From Tholera decimalis (Eukaryota; Arthropoda; Insecta; Lepidoptera; Noctuidae), in assembly GCA_943138885.2 (NCBI GenBank), contig OW964556.2, positions 15,766,001 through 15,830,000 on the forward strand: a DNA stretch of 64,000 bases. The letters run 5' to 3'. Under the pieces are notes generated by a model, which was given only the letters and a program-made list of their open reading frames with translations, was not told where the DNA came from and made no database searches. Every line of letters starts with the position of its first letter. Positions within the stretch are counted from its first letter, which is position 1. Below are positions 11,105 to 23,250 of this stretch, piece after piece. Position numbers and translations under genes: made by a program.

Positions 11105-11956
11105 CTGAAAATAAAAACCTCTTTACTACTTCGAAAACATCAATATTATGTTAATGTGAGATTTGATATAAAATCACGAGCTCTTTATGCGGGTTCTAGT
11201 ATCATATATAACACAAATGAACGTTATTACCTACATGAAAACAGATGACTGAATTTAGACCTAATTTAACTGTTGAAATAAATCGGGCTATAAATTTAAC
11301 GGCGGCGTGTGGGATGTATTTTGCAAACAGAACGATAATAATGCAAATCTAGCTTGAGCATTACAACATACTGGAGTTCTTCGATATAACCTTGTAGTTG
11401 TGAATGCCAAGTCTAGTTCATACATTCATGTAGGTGATAGATAACTGGCAAGGGCACTAGGCCTCTTATCAACGGAACTTGGCCGCATATGGTTAAGCTA
11501 ATTGAAAAACAGATCGAGTAAGCATAAGTAATTAGAAATGTGAACAATGTACATTGAACGGAAAAAATCTGTCATTAATTATTATCAGAATTATGATATC
11601 TGGAATATCAGTGTCAACGTGTTCCTATCATTAATATAAATTAGATGTGTCATCAGCTTATCGTAAAGCAAATCGATCAATAATGGCATGTGCTATGTGC
11701 TGTTTGGATTTTATTTATTGACAAGCTATTATAGCGATGGATACTTATCGGTAATCGGAAAATTGTGGATGGGGATTGAGTCAGGTATGTAAACAATCTG
11801 CTCTAATGCTGCTTGATCGATGTACTGAGAAATTGTGGCTCCTAACACGTTATCTGCGAGGTTTTGAGCCATTTCCTTGGTTTACTCGTCTTCTTGCTTT
11901 GGGTGACCAATACCTTAACGGACTGAGCAATATATTTACTGACACTAGTTTTTAAG
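11105..11956. other. Upstream intron or 5' region of the Ras gene, no exon found
   Basis: By the acceptor at 11105-11106 this begins as intron. I looked on the minus strand for a short exon with an ATG and a phase-compatible donor and found none convincing. Confidence 0.5.
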
Positions 11957-12345
11957 AAATGAAATGAAATGAAATATTTATTTTGTAAATTGGTTATAAA
12001 TAATACTTCTAGACGTCATGTTTTTTTGCGTGTTAAGTTTAGTTTAGCTAGATGAGGCCGGTATTTCCTAACTGTTTGCTCTGAGAAGAAACACCGAAAC
12101 AAACTCAGAAGTCAAAGTCTCTTTTAAAGTCCATACAATTTGTATTTGTACATATATGAGAAGCATGTAGGTTCATGTCTGTGGTGATCTTTTAAGGAAA
12201 TAACCACGCAAATTTAAGCGGACCTGTCCAGAAAGTGCTAGCATTTGTTAGTTATCGTGTAGCTCAACATAGAACTTAAGGAGCTCAAGAATTTGACGAA
12301 CAATATCAAAGTAAGGACATTTGGGTAGACCACACAAGTATCTTG
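11957..12345 (-). mobile_element. LINE 3'-UTR fragment with (GAAAT)n tail, minus strand
   Basis: GAAATGAAATGAAATG at the left is the reverse complement of the ATTTC tail. The rest parallels the 3' UTR at 6650-7062 with scattered differences. It is only the 3' end of the element and carries no coding sequence. Confidence 0.75.
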
Positions 12346-12504
12346 ACCACAGATCCCGGCGATCTTTTGCCGGTCACGTCGACTCTGGGAATCTTTTCAC
12401 TCAAGTATGAGGTCAGAAGATTCAGAGAGATGTCCCGAAAGTGGTGCAGTTTCCTGATTAATTTAGTAATATTGTTTAATTGATTGATTTGACAATTGTA
12501 TGCT
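12346..12504. other. Unique left flank of the tandem array
   Basis: This sequence is not repeated at 31283 or 47237, so the duplicated unit begins at or just before 12505 (GTGTATTGTATTATTTTGG). Confidence 0.7.
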
Positions 12505-15061
12505 GTGTATTGTATTATTTTGGTATAAATAAGGGATCATCCTTTTAGAGAACTCATGAAACATGGGTAGAAAATAACTAAAGAAAGAGAAGAACTACAA
12601 GAGTGAGTTGTAGCAAAATAATCTATGAGTTAGCGATGCTATTTTAAGGCTCCCCTGTGCAGGTTAAATTCAACACTGTCAAAGTAACATTAGCTTTTAA
12701 TAGTAATCATCTTTATTGGTACATAAATAAGAAAAAATCTTACTACATTGCTTAAAACTACGATACATTACAATTAGTTAAGCTCATACAGATAGACTGG
12801 AACCCTGACCCCCAAACTAGGTGAAAATGTGACTCAAAAGTCAGTGTTATGCTGTCACGGAGATACTAAAAACCCTTTTAATAAGCGTTTATCAGTAAAT
12901 CATTTTACTAGAATAAAGGTTTCATAGAACATTTAAAATTTTATTTAATACCGAAGAGTGCAATAATTATTGGAAACGGAAGTATAAGTTGAGTGTGTTT
13001 GTATGTGGAGGTGAGAGTATATATGTAGGTGTTGGATGTGTTGATAAAGAAAGAGAATTCTAAGAATTTCGCAATTAGGTGTTCTGCTGGTGGTGAAGTG
13101 ATTCTTCCATTTGATGGTAGTTCTGTTTCTGTAGCCAACTGTGTAATTTGATTTTTATTATCTACCTAGTATTTCCCTAATTATGTTGAAACGCATGCAA
13201 CTGTGTACCAGTATTCCACATGGAGTGACTTCCTATGACATCTATACAAACCAATACTGGGTAACACGATACCCCGTGGCAACATTAGTGACAGATTTTC
13301 CGACTTTTGACTACCCATAACAACTGATAATATCGTATTTGATGTCCCTAAGTTACGACAAACCGGAGGAAAATTTTGAAACACTCTTGTGATACTAAAC
13401 ATTTTATAATAATAGTCATTTAAAACCTATGTATATGCTCACTCATGCATACGCACTTACACACAAACATGCACACATCTACTCACACACACCTTGCTTG
13501 CTTTTGTTTTCATTTCTCTTCTCTTTCGTTTTAGATTATTATATTTTGAATAAATTATATTACCTTTCTGGAAAAGGCACTAGCTCTTGTAATGCAGATT
13601 TACAGCCTAGCAGGGGAGTTATAATTTTACCAAGTTAAAAAAAAAAAAAAAAAAAACCAGGTGAGTTAGAAAATTGTCTGGTTTTTGTAAGTTTCAAGGT
13701 ACGAAAGAATCTCGATATGATGATCATGATCCAAACAGGAAATGACTTCGGCAACACATTAGATATAATTATGTAGCAAATTATTATTTATTTTTTCTCA
13801 AATAAATAAAATAAACACTAAATTCCGGAATTTACTCCTGATTTTCGATTTTTTCATCTTGTAACCCTAGTTTTATACCATAAAGTTAGAATGAATATAA
13901 GTGTTGTATCTGTTCATTAACATTCTGTCAAGAATTGCCATGCAAATTTTGTTTTGTAATTAAATACATATTACTTATACAAAGTAATTGAAACTATTTC
14001 CACCATTGTGGAGTTTGACGATAGTTACAATAGAGGTACGCTGAGTAGTTATTTCCTTTGGCAGACTCCAGTGTGGCCATTTAAATCGCTCGTTATTATC
14101 ACAATGTTTCCGCCCCTGCTGATTGCGCTATTGTGCTCGCACCTTCATCTAAACAGAGGAGGCCACGGAACAATGTTATGATCGGTTCGAGTCGAATTAA
14201 CTTTTGAAGGAATTCCTATAAAGAATCGACAATCGAGTAGCAATTACCAAGTTTTGAAAGATCTTTATCCCAGTTGTTTTACAAGCTCTCGAAATCTGAA
14301 ATAATTTACCGTATTTTTGAACCGTTTCTTACTACAGAAGTATTTATAATAAAAACTTATTCATCATCACCTACTTGTCCTTTTGCTAACTGCCTATCTG
14401 ACCTCCAAAACCCAGTAACTGGGTCACATGAACATGACATGACATGGACATGTGATGATGTCAGATTTTCTGACTTCTGACTATCCATAACGACGAGCAA
14501 AGATATATAAAGATAGATATATTTGAGGTGCTCAACGCCCTCCTGATTGAATATCCTGAATGTGATGTGTTTGTTGATGGATGGAGAGAAATTATACGAG
14601 TGTGTTTGATGTTTTGCGAGAGAAAGTATGCGAGAGTGTCCACTGTTCTGTGTTAGTTCGGTTCCGTGTTAGTTTCAAAATAGTTTGTAATAGTTTGTAA
14701 AGGCGGGAGATCCGCTCCGCTTCGCTCCCGCCTTAGCCTTCTAACCTAACCTATCCGAGTCGGGGTGTTAACCAATAGTTGCTAATAATACAATGTTTGA
14801 TATCCGTCTGTTAATATTAGCTGCCAAGTCATTATTTTTTGTACTTAGTCGCCCAATAAGTTCTTAGTTGCCTCAAAAATAATTTGCCATATATTTTTAG
14901 CCGTTTCGTTTCGGTTAATATGCACATTAGGCGGCTAAAGATGGAATATCATGACACAAACTAACATGATATCGAACTTTAGCTGCTTCTCGAAGATAAA
15001 CCTAAGTTTAGCCGGCTAATCTTAAGTTTATGTTCACACCCACCTTTAGCCGTAACATATA
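12505..15061. other. Left end of copy A, no gene seen
   Basis: No host gene recognised. It holds a poly(A) run near 13628-13656, a remnant of an AGGGTTR-ended element at 13821-13868, and a degenerate dispersed repeat near 14350-14520 with CTGACCTCC and CTGACTACCCATAAC motifs. Corresponds to 31283-34157 in B and 47237-50111 in C. Confidence 0.55.
13821..13868. mobile_element. Right-end remnant of an AGGGTTR-ended element
   Basis: Matches only the last ~48 bp of the 235-bp element at 32691-32925 in B, from GGAATTTACTCCTG to AACCCT. The rest is missing in A, so A has a deletion. Confidence 0.6.
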
Positions 15062-15300
15062 CAGGGTTAATTGTAAAAATTCTATGCGAAGCAAAAGAAA
15101 GTGATAGTATAAGTCGTTTTCTTTTGCTTCGCATAGACTTTGTAACATTTAGGGCGTTCAATTTAAATATTTTTATTTTTGTATGAAAATCTGGTGAACT
15201 AAAATATGACGAATTTTTAAAAGTCATAGAACAAAAGTTGTTGATTATGATGTTAGTAACATAGTCCCGAGAGGTTTTCGATGTTTTACAATTAACCCTG
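15062..15300. mobile_element. Mariner-type MITE, left arm deleted
   Basis: Ends CAGGGTTAATTG and CAATTAACCCTG are flanked by TA, as in Tc1/mariner-type nonautonomous elements. Compared with the intact 381-bp copies at 34158 and 50112, about 142 bp of the left arm is missing, so the long hairpin is lost here. Confidence 0.75.
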
Positions 15301-15571
15301 TATACTTGTTTATGTGTTTGTTATATGTACCTTTTGTTTCTATGTTAATTAATGTAATTGGTTTTAATTGTTTTAATTAACTATAAATAAATAAATAAAT
15401 GATAGCTGGGACCAACGCATTAACATGTTCTTCAAGACACGTAGGAATTTCGATATGTTAAAATATTATAGATCCACGTATCAACCTTAGTCAGTGCTGT
15501 TTAACATCGAAGATCAACACATGTAGCTGTTATTATTTAGCCACAAGCTCCTCAAACTTAATTATAGTTTA

Positions 15572-15841
15572 CTAGCCTTCCACCCGCAGCTTCGTCTGCG
15601 TGGACTACGTTACGCACGTACACGAAGTTATTCCGCTGGAATATGAGGTATTTTCGGTATAAAACGTAACTTATGTCCTTTGCCAAGGTCAACTCTCTGT
15701 ACTAAAGTCTCGGTTTAGTAATTTAGGCGTGAAACCGTAGCAGACCGATAGCGTCTGTCCGTCCGTCTGCTATGGTTAACTGTCGCTTACATACTTACTT
15801 ATTAGCACGAGTTACTTTCGCATTTATAATATTAGTAGGGA
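15572..15841 (-). mobile_element. Lep1-type nonautonomous Helitron
   Basis: On the minus strand it starts TCCCTACTAATATTATAA and ends GGAAGGCTAG, inserted between A and T without target duplication. These are diagnostic features of Helitrons. At 270 bp it has no Rep/helicase ORF. Present at the same site in B and C. Confidence 0.85.
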
Positions 15842-16375
15842 TTTAGATATATTTTTGCAAAACAAAACCTCGGTGAATGATTACACTGCTTAAAAGCTAC
15901 ACTATTTTCGTTACGGTATCTGAGTAATAAGTCAAGAGTGAAGCCAGGGAAAATAGCAAGCCATCCCACAAAAATTTACCTCACCCTCCTCACCATAAAT
16001 TAGCGTACGACTAACTAAGTTTATAACAAATGAAGTAACTTTATTATCAGAATAACTTTTATATATAAAATAGAGGCACATTGCAAACTCCATTAGGAAT
16101 TTAAATTGTGTTTCTGCGAAGTATCGAAGTAAAGTAGAAACTAGGATACCATGATAGCGTGTTAACTTTAGCTGCACTGCGTGGTACCTATTGTTATGGA
16201 CATGTTTGTACAGTAGTGCATTAATACATAAATAGTATTGCTCATTTTATTTAATTTCCTCTCTAACTATAGATAACTCCTCAAACTCTCCTACCTGCGG
16301 CTTCACCCGTGTGGAGTACGTTCTTTTTTATAACTGTAATACGTACTTCATTGTTGCTATTTTTATTTTTTAGTG

Positions 16376-16735
16376 TTGGCAATAAAGATAAGATAAGATA
16401 AGATAAATTTTATTTCCAAGATATATGTACATAGTTTCTTAAAAATAATACAGTGCTTAATGATAGTGTTTAATTGTACACAAAAGTTGTAGAACTTGAG
16501 GCCGAACTAGGCAAAACCTGTATTTCAGCTCTCAAGGCCATTGAGTAACCGATTCAATGGACGACTAATAGCAACTTAACATAAAATAGGCAAATTAAAC
16601 AATGACAAAGAAGAAAGTATATGTGTAGTATGTCCTCTCTTTGTGTGTTATATGGGTGTGAGTGTATGAGTGTAAGAGGATGTGTGCTTGTTAGATGGAA
16701 GCGTGATTGTTGCACGTATAGCGTATTGATATTAA
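16376..16735 (-). mobile_element. LINE 3' UTR with (TTATC)n tail
   Basis: GATAAGATAAGATAAGATAA at the left end is the reverse complement of a TTATC tail, typical of CR1/Jockey-like 3' ends. No coding part remains. Confidence 0.55.
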
Positions 16736-16751
16736 ATGGAATTAATATCAA

Positions 16752-17273
16752 TATAAAAACTTTTTTGCAAAAAATAAAACCGACTTCCATATCAAAACAC
16801 TACAGAGACAAAAATAATTTTAATTTAGGTAGTCGGTGTTATTGGTTTTGTATTTTCTTTTTTTTTCACACCGCCTTCCGAAATTAAAATTATTTTTGTC
16901 TTTGTAGTGTTTTGAGATGGAAGTCGGTTTTATTTTTTGCAAAAACGTTTTTATTTTCGTGCTTTTTAGTGGGTCAGTGAATTTTCCAAATCGGTGCGTA
17001 AATGACGGAGCTATGCGCGAACAAAAAACGCAATGCAGAGTAAACGAAAAGATCATCAACGTAAATATTTTTTTAGACTTTTGTTGATTTTTCAGAAATG
17101 GCTTGTCCGATTTCTATAGAATTTTCATGGGACCATTTGGGAAGCATACCCTTTCTAACAAGATAAGAATTTTTCAAATCGGTTGGCAAGCGACGGAGAT
17201 ATGCGCGGACAAAAAAAAAAAAAGTACAAAAATCCGAATTGAGAACCTCCTCCTTTTTTAGAAGTCGGTTAAA
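16752..17273 (-). mobile_element. AACCGACTTC foldback element
   Basis: Arms at about 16755-16826 and 16879-16951 form a long inverted repeat. The right end reads CCTCCTTTTTTAGAAGTCGG, the reverse complement of the start of the element at 7294. No ORF. Confidence 0.65.
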
Positions 17274-17533
17274 AATAACAAATATCAAAATAAAATATTC
17301 TTTCTTTCTTTCATTCGTTCTTTATTCAAAAAAAGAACCCATCATCTGGTAAGTCTGTTGCCATGTTGTGCTGAACGACTGCCTACCTGACCTCCACAAC
17401 CTATTAGCTGGTTAATACGATACCTCTTGGCATATTTTCTGGCTTCTGAGTAACGACTATCAAAGAAGTACAAATGATAGCTGGGAAAAATGGTTTAACA
17501 TGCTTTCCGGGGGAACTTTCTTTTATTGATAAT

Positions 17534-17808
17534 AGGCTCGCGTTTGATCACCATCTCACCTGATGGTAAGTGACGATGTGGTCGAAGATGGAGCACGCTT
17601 GCCTAGAAGTAACCTATTCACTCTTGACTTAAAGACTCCCAGGTTATAGCGATCAGGAAACACAGACTCCAGCAGAGAATTCCATTCCTTAGCCGTACGC
17701 ACAATGAAAGTATTCTCAAAACGTTTTGTGCGTATGGGTGGGATGTCCACCATGTAACGATGGCGCATCGCCGTTTGTCTTGTAGTACGATGATGGAACG
17801 CGCTTGAC
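17534..17808 (-). pseudogene. C-terminal fragment of a Jockey-like LINE ORF2
   Basis: Minus-strand translation gives PPIRTKRFENTF, then RTAKEWNSL and SVFPDRYNLGVFKSRVN, a conserved ending of Jockey-like retrotransposon ORF2 proteins, followed by a short 3' end. No catalytic part. Shared with B and C, so it predates the duplication. Confidence 0.7.
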
Positions 17809-17812
17809 GGAA

Positions 17813-18705
17813 TAGATAGATAGAATATACTTTATTGTACACCAAAAATTGGAACACACTTACATAACCTTATTTCTATAACTTTGGTTACAATGGCGGT
17901 CTTATCGCTGAGAGCGATATCTTCCAGACAACCTTTGGAAGGACTTTAAAAGCTTTAATTGAAATTGGGGAGGGCTAAATTAGTGTACTACAAATACTCA
18001 TAACGGAAAAAAAAACTAATTGAAATATATAAGTATATATATATATATATAAACAATACATAATTATATAAAATATATAAATGTAATGTGTTCTTTATCA
18101 TCGTGTGGAGAAAAACAAAGAAATAATCATAAATTTGAAAGAAAATGATTGGCAACCGAGCTTTTAAAAGCAGCGAGTGACTGTGCTTGTCTTACTGACA
18201 CCGGCAGTGCATTCCACAACCGAATAGCCTGCACCGTAAAAGAATGGTCGTAAAATTTAGTGGAATGTGTAGGCATCAAAAGTCTCAAATTTTCCGATGA
18301 TCTCAAATCTCTACCATGTGTGTCACGAAGGAACTTAAATCGTTCTTTGAGATAAAAGGGAGTCGTTGGATTGAAAAGAATACTGTAGAGTAATGATAAA
18401 ATATGTGTATTCCGGCGAAGGCGGATAGGCAGCCACTTGAGTTTAATGCGAAACTCAGAAACATGATCATTCTTGCGCAAACCAAATATGAATCTGATAC
18501 AAAAATTTTGGAGTCGCTCAAGCTTATCTAACTGCACTTCAGTGAGATCTGGATAACTTGCATCAGCATAGTCGAGGATAGGGAGAAGAAGAGATTGGGC
18601 AAGCGCAGTTTTAGTGGCAGTCGGCAGGAAATTGCGCAATCTGCGTAAAGACCCCGCAGAGGCAAACAGTTTGCAGCTCACTTCCTGCAACTGGGGACCC
18701 CAAGG
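17813..18705 (-). mobile_element. 5'-truncated CR1/Jockey-like LINE, minus strand
   Basis: An 893-bp insertion found only in A. The empty site in B is at about 36680. The 4-bp GGAA at 17809-17812 and 18706-18709 is the probable target duplication. The minus-strand ORF (18705 down to 18127, about 190 residues) is intact and encodes the last part of ORF2, with LLLPILDYADASYPDL and FTVQAIRLWNALPVSVR. The 3' UTR has AATAAAG and a (TATC)n-like tail. No RT active site remains. Confidence 0.82.
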
Positions 18706-19748
18706 GGAATTAGATTGTGTAATTCCATCGCACACTCCCCGAAATGTAACCGATAGAAAACTGATAGACTTGCAACTTCTCGTAATCTCGTGCCCGTTAT
18801 TATTGTTTCAGAAGATTTGTTCAGTGTTTGACATAATTTATAAGGAAAGTAGGATAACAGTCACTACAGCTAATAAAAGGTTAACACAGCTATGGATAGA
18901 TAAATACCTATATACTATGCTGTGTCGTAGAGACGACTTATTTAGAATATGGAAAACATCGCCAAAAAGTATGAATAAGCGATTAGAGTACACAAAATTT
19001 AGAAATAAGGTAAATAAACTGGTAAATGAGGCGAAAAACAGGTTCAAACAAAATGAAATAAAAAAGTGTAATGGGGATTCAGAAAAATATGGACAAACAT
19101 TAATTCATGGCTGGGTCGCAAGAAAACTAGTCTAGATGATGTAATATTAAGACACTTAGGTAAAACAGAGAGATTTGTACAAATTTTGCTAAAACCTTTA
19201 CTGAGGAAATACGATGTATTAAACACGTATGTGACATTACATTCTTAGACAGGGAAAAGTACGTTACGCCAGCTGAGGTTAGTTTTAGGTATATAACTGT
19301 TAGTTCATCAGATATAGAAGAAGTTATAAGTAAGTTGTCGTGTGAAAAAGCTCGAGGTTTAGATGGAGTGAGGGTGAAAGATGTCAAATACGCACAAAAG
19401 CAATTAAGTCCGTTATTAGCTAAATTAATGAACATGTGTTTAACTAAGAGTGTATATCTTGATGAGTTGAACAATGCTATTATTCGACCTATTTATAAGT
19501 CTGGAAGCCACCTGGAATATGTAAACTATAGACCCATAGCCATATTGTCTGTCTTTGATAAAATAGTAGAAAAAAAATATTGTTAGTCAATTTAACAAAA
19601 CTTAGTAAATTTTTAGAACGTCACAATATATTGTCAGACACACAGTATGGGTTCCGGAAAGGGCGCAGTACTGTTTCAGCCCTAACATCATTTGCCGACT
19701 ATGTTAATGAAAGTCTGGACTCTGGAAAACAGCTGATAGCACTCTTCA

Positions 19749-20924
19749 TTGATTACAAAAAGGCATTTGACACTGGATCACGACGTGATACTGAAGGCGA
19801 TGGATGAATGTGGAATACGCGGTCCCACGAATAAGTGGTTTGAAAACTATCTGAGTAACAGAAGAATTAGAACGATCATAGGGGGTGTGACTGGGGAGGA
19901 GGCAGTAGTGGACCTCGGAGTACCGACCGGATCAGTTTTTGGACCAGTAGGATATATAATGCACGTGAACAGTGTGTCAAATGTTGTAAACAAATGTCGA
20001 GTGTTTATGTATGCCGACGATATGTGTGTAGTATATGCTTCGAAAATTAATATACTAGAGGTACAACAGTACGTTCAAGAGGACTTCGAAAACATAACCA
20101 AGTGGGCACATGATAACGGAATAATATTAAACTTGACAAAAACAAAATGCATGCATATACACTCGCCATACAACCTACGAGCTAAAGCTGTGCCCAGAGA
20201 TAATTTAGATATAACAGGACATACATATGAATGTTTACATAATGACAAAGTTAATTGTGGGTGTGTAAAATTGGAGTACGTTAGTTCATTTAAATATTTA
20301 GGTCTTAGTATAGATACGAACTTTAACTGGAAAACGCATGTAACTGAAATTTGTAATAGACTTAGATCTGTGTTAGGTAAGTTTTATCAGTTGAACAGGG
20401 TAGTGAATAAACAAACGCTATTCGTTGTTTATTATGCACTTGCAGACTCACTAATGAGCTATGGACTTATTGTATATGGGCGAACACTTAAAACATACTT
20501 ACAAGATATAAAAAATGTACAAATAAGACTGCTGAAGTACCTAATTAGTAAAAACACTAAGAAAAAATGTAACAAAGATTATGACAAATTATTTACCATT
20601 TGTAAAATCTTGCCAATAGATATGAAACTCATTTATCTAATAGGGTTGGTACATTATTATAGTGATGAGTACAAAGTGAGTGTTAAAAATAAAGTTAATA
20701 CAAGGAGTGTGAGAGAGAAAAGACTAGTTCAACCAAAAATAGCAAACTTCTATGGGAAAAGAACGTCTAAGTATTTGGTGCCAAAAGTTTTTAATGATTT
20801 ATTTAAGCCCGATTTACACTTCAACAAGTACAGTAGCGAGTTAACTTGCGTCATCGGCGAGTTAAGTTGTTATTGTAGTTTGAACGGCAAAAGCGAGTTA
20901 AGTAGTAGTACATTAACAACTTAA
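19749..20924 (+). pseudogene. LINE reverse transcriptase, second half, with MITE-derived tail
   Basis: The longest open frame in the window (391 codons). It covers the RT palm with YADD, then thumb-like motifs (FKYLGLSID) and the C-terminal zone. The first residues are out of the true frame, and the last ~38 come from the inserted 172-bp MITE, which replaces the native ending. The native ending appears beyond the MITE in another frame near 20995-21090 (VLKSRLRKLFLGD). Confidence 0.8.
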
Positions 20925-20978
20925 CTCCCAATGACGCAAGTTAACTCGCTACTGTACTTGTTGAAGTGTAAATCGGGC
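20807..20978. mobile_element. piggyBac-type (TTAA) MITE
   Basis: A 172-bp element flanked by exact TTAA duplications (20803-20806, 20979-20982). The ends GCCCGATTTACACTTC and their complement begin 48-bp perfect inverted repeats that extend imperfectly to about 62 bp. No transposase. TTAA targeting is characteristic of the piggyBac superfamily. It is nested in the LINE, so it is younger than that LINE's insertion or came with its source copy. Confidence 0.85.
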
Positions 20979-21639
20979 TTAAGGAATAACCGGAACTTAA
21001 GTATAGGTGTATTGAAATCTAGGCTTAGAAAACTGTTTCTCGGGGACGGAGGCACGGCGTCGGGCTGTGATGGGCAGTGGGCAGTGCTAGGGTGATCAGC
21101 ACCCGCTGACCACTCTGCTGTGGAAGTCGCTGTCTATTGCAGATTTGGCGCCGGTCTATCGTTGTCGAGGGATGGTTTTCTTAGCCTAGATATCATATGT
21201 GTAATAAAATAGAATGTTTGATGTAACGTAAATACCTACTTGTAGAATGCATAATTACGTCATGTAAACATAAATGTGAGTAGTAAGTAAGTAGTTAGTA
21301 AGTTTATTGCTATTTTGTTTAATGTAAGTATCGAGCGATTCTCGCCAACAAACTGCGAAGTTTGTCGAGTAAAATATAATTATAAGCCTATTTTAATAAT
21401 GCAAAAAAAAATAATTAAAAAAAAAAATCTTGTCGTTGATGTTCAAGGCTCTGGAGCTTTGAACTCGATATGTTATAAAAACCCATTCGTGTACCGATCT
21501 CGGTAAGCATTGCTTAACCTTACAGTCCTACGTATGCAGCCGTTATTATTTAGCCACGACCTCCTCAACTTACCTACGTGTGAGATGCCACGCAAAAAGA
21601 CAGCTTCGATGTTTTGATATTCAAACTTATAAAAACATT

Positions 21640-21800
21640 ATAAAAAATATTGCGCCACACTCGGAACTCCTCATGTAGCGTGAGTGTATTTTACAAACAC
21701 CGATCCGTGACATGACTTACTGTAGGCCATACAAACATTTATTCCCGTGCGGCAATCGAGCCCACGAGACGCAGCGCCGCTATTAGTCGCTAAAAGTAAT
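21640..21800 (-). repeat. Decayed tRNA-derived SINE, minus strand
   Basis: The minus strand has a box B-like GGGCTCGATTGCC and a body similar to the SINE at 4630-4818; box A is eroded. Shared with B and C. Confidence 0.5.
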
Positions 21801-22332
21801 GCAGACACTGGTATTAGTAGTAATCTAAAATATATGATATTATCGATAGCAAAATTGGTACACACATTATTCTTTGAACGGTATATGTATGTATATTAGC
21901 TATGCTTACGTCTCATAATTATGTAGGTAGACGAAGGACCACTATGCAATGTTTGGTTTATAACATCAATACTACTTCGGAGAGTAGTGAAATAACTTTT
22001 TTTATTTACCGCCCCGATTGCGTGGGATGATTAATCAGCTAGACTCAATAAATTTGCTTTACACCGAAGAGAAATATCTCCACGCCATGAAGAAATGGAA
22101 GGCAGAAGGATACTTCAGTACACCCACATTTCGGCCATTATTTTTCAACCCTTAATTTGATAATCACTAAGATTGGCACTTAACGAACAGCAATTACCTT
22201 TTCAGTCTTTTGCTTTCTGGAAAAAAAAAAACACGTAGAAACAAAATATGACTAAAATCGACTGATAGGCACTTTAAATATTGTCAGATGCAGTAGGTAG
22301 AATGCTACCTTTAATGCTACGTTTATATTTTA

Positions 22333-22384
22333 GTATATTTTTGAACTTTAATAGTAAATGTACTATTAAAGTTCAAAAATATAC
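22333..22384. repeat. Perfect 24-bp hairpin
   Basis: Arms 22333-22356 and 22361-22384 are exact complements around a 4-base loop. In B (near 38215) and C only the right arm remains. Confidence 0.8.
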
Positions 22385-22705
22385 GATAAGTTTTGTCGTT
22401 TATTTATAAGATCTAGATTATTTTATACAAGTAATTGTTTAAGTAATTTTTAAAAAGTCCTTTTACTGGAATCGACTCCTCGAGCCCTTCATATTGATAC
22501 CTCATAGTAAATGAATTACTAAAGGCTGCGCCATTTTTAGGCTTTAAGAAATGATAATTATTTTACTGATTGGTTACAAAGTACATCATTTGTTGAACAT
22601 ATTCAGCCATTAACACGAAATAGCTAAATAAAAATACATATAAACATACGAGTACATATTATGTGCAAACTGTCACAACATTCTCTGAGGCAGTTCGATA
22701 AAAAA

Positions 22706-23250
22706 TTGCCAAGTGCGAGTCGGACTCACCCATAAAGGGTTCCGTAGTACCTACGACACATAACTTTGTGTTTCATAGTATTTGTATGAATAATAAAATT
22801 AGTATAGCGATTTTTGAAAAAATGAAATATCTTAAAATCTACAGCGTTTAATTTTTTTTTTCACTATATTATTTTAAAAGTTAGAAGGGTAGACACACGT
22901 TTTACCACTTCGGAAGTGTCTATCTTTCAAACTAGTAACTTTGAGAAAAAACGGTATTAGTTTATTTTTAAAGATTTTTACTCATCCATCATGGATACTC
23001 TGCATCCATCTTAGGTTTGATGTAAAAAATTTCTAGGGTCATAACATGTATGAGAAGCCACCCTTATTGTTAACTTTTGTATAAACTTCGTAATGCGGTT
23101 CACAGAAAACCTACCTACCAAGTTTCGACTGTTTAGTCGTAATAGTTTCGAAATGAAATCGCTCTGACCTACGGACTGACAGATAGACAGACATGACGAA
23201 TCTATAAGGGTTCCGTTTTTTGCCATTCGGTTACGGAACCCTAAAAAAGG
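22706..23250. repeat. Dispersed repeat with CGAGTCGGACTC and GGAACCCTAAAA ends
   Basis: Begins GCCAAGTGCGAGTCGGACTC with GGGTTCCGTAG and ends TTCCGTTTT plus GGTTACGGAACCCTAAAA, so GGGTTCCGT and ACGGAACCC face each other. I recall this as a very common lepidopteran interspersed repeat, but the class is not certain. A lacks a stretch of about 60 bp present in B and C near 38700-38790. Confidence 0.6.

Larger units (their letters stand above)
16331..17298. mobile_element. Insertion block private to copy A
   Basis: B reads straight across this site (35545-35575), while A has about 960 extra bp. It contains a minus-strand LINE 3' UTR with (GATAA)n tail (16376-16735) and an AACCGACTTC foldback element (16752-17273). 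The exact edges are blurred by T-rich sequence and by (CTTT)n at 17299-17320. Confidence 0.65.
18778..21431 (+). mobile_element. 5'-truncated, frameshifted LINE with reverse transcriptase
   Basis: Present only in A; B runs straight across at about 36748. The plus strand encodes much of a CR1/Jockey-like RT: KARGLDGVRVKDVK (RT block), IIRPIYKSG and NYRPIAILSVFDK near 19480-19560, QYGFRKGRST near 19645, IDYKKAFD near 19755, PTGSVFGP near 19925, and catalytic YADD at 20010-20021. The frame breaks near 19095, 19575 and 19770, so it is dead. A TTAA-type MITE sits in the ORF at 20807. The 3' end is A-rich (21401-21427). The target duplication is unclear. Confidence 0.85.

Noticed and set aside
10955..11248. 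Plus-strand ORF of 97 codons
   Set aside because: It overlaps the P-loop exon antisense and runs through its splice acceptor.
12505..12640. LTR of a retrotransposon at the array's left end, suggested by a TATAAATAAGG-like promoter
   Set aside because: No paired LTR, TG...CA ends, primer-binding site or target duplication could be found.
13429..13638. 69-codon frame repeated in B and C
   Set aside because: The N-terminal half is translated CA-rich low-complexity sequence and the C-terminal half differs between copies.
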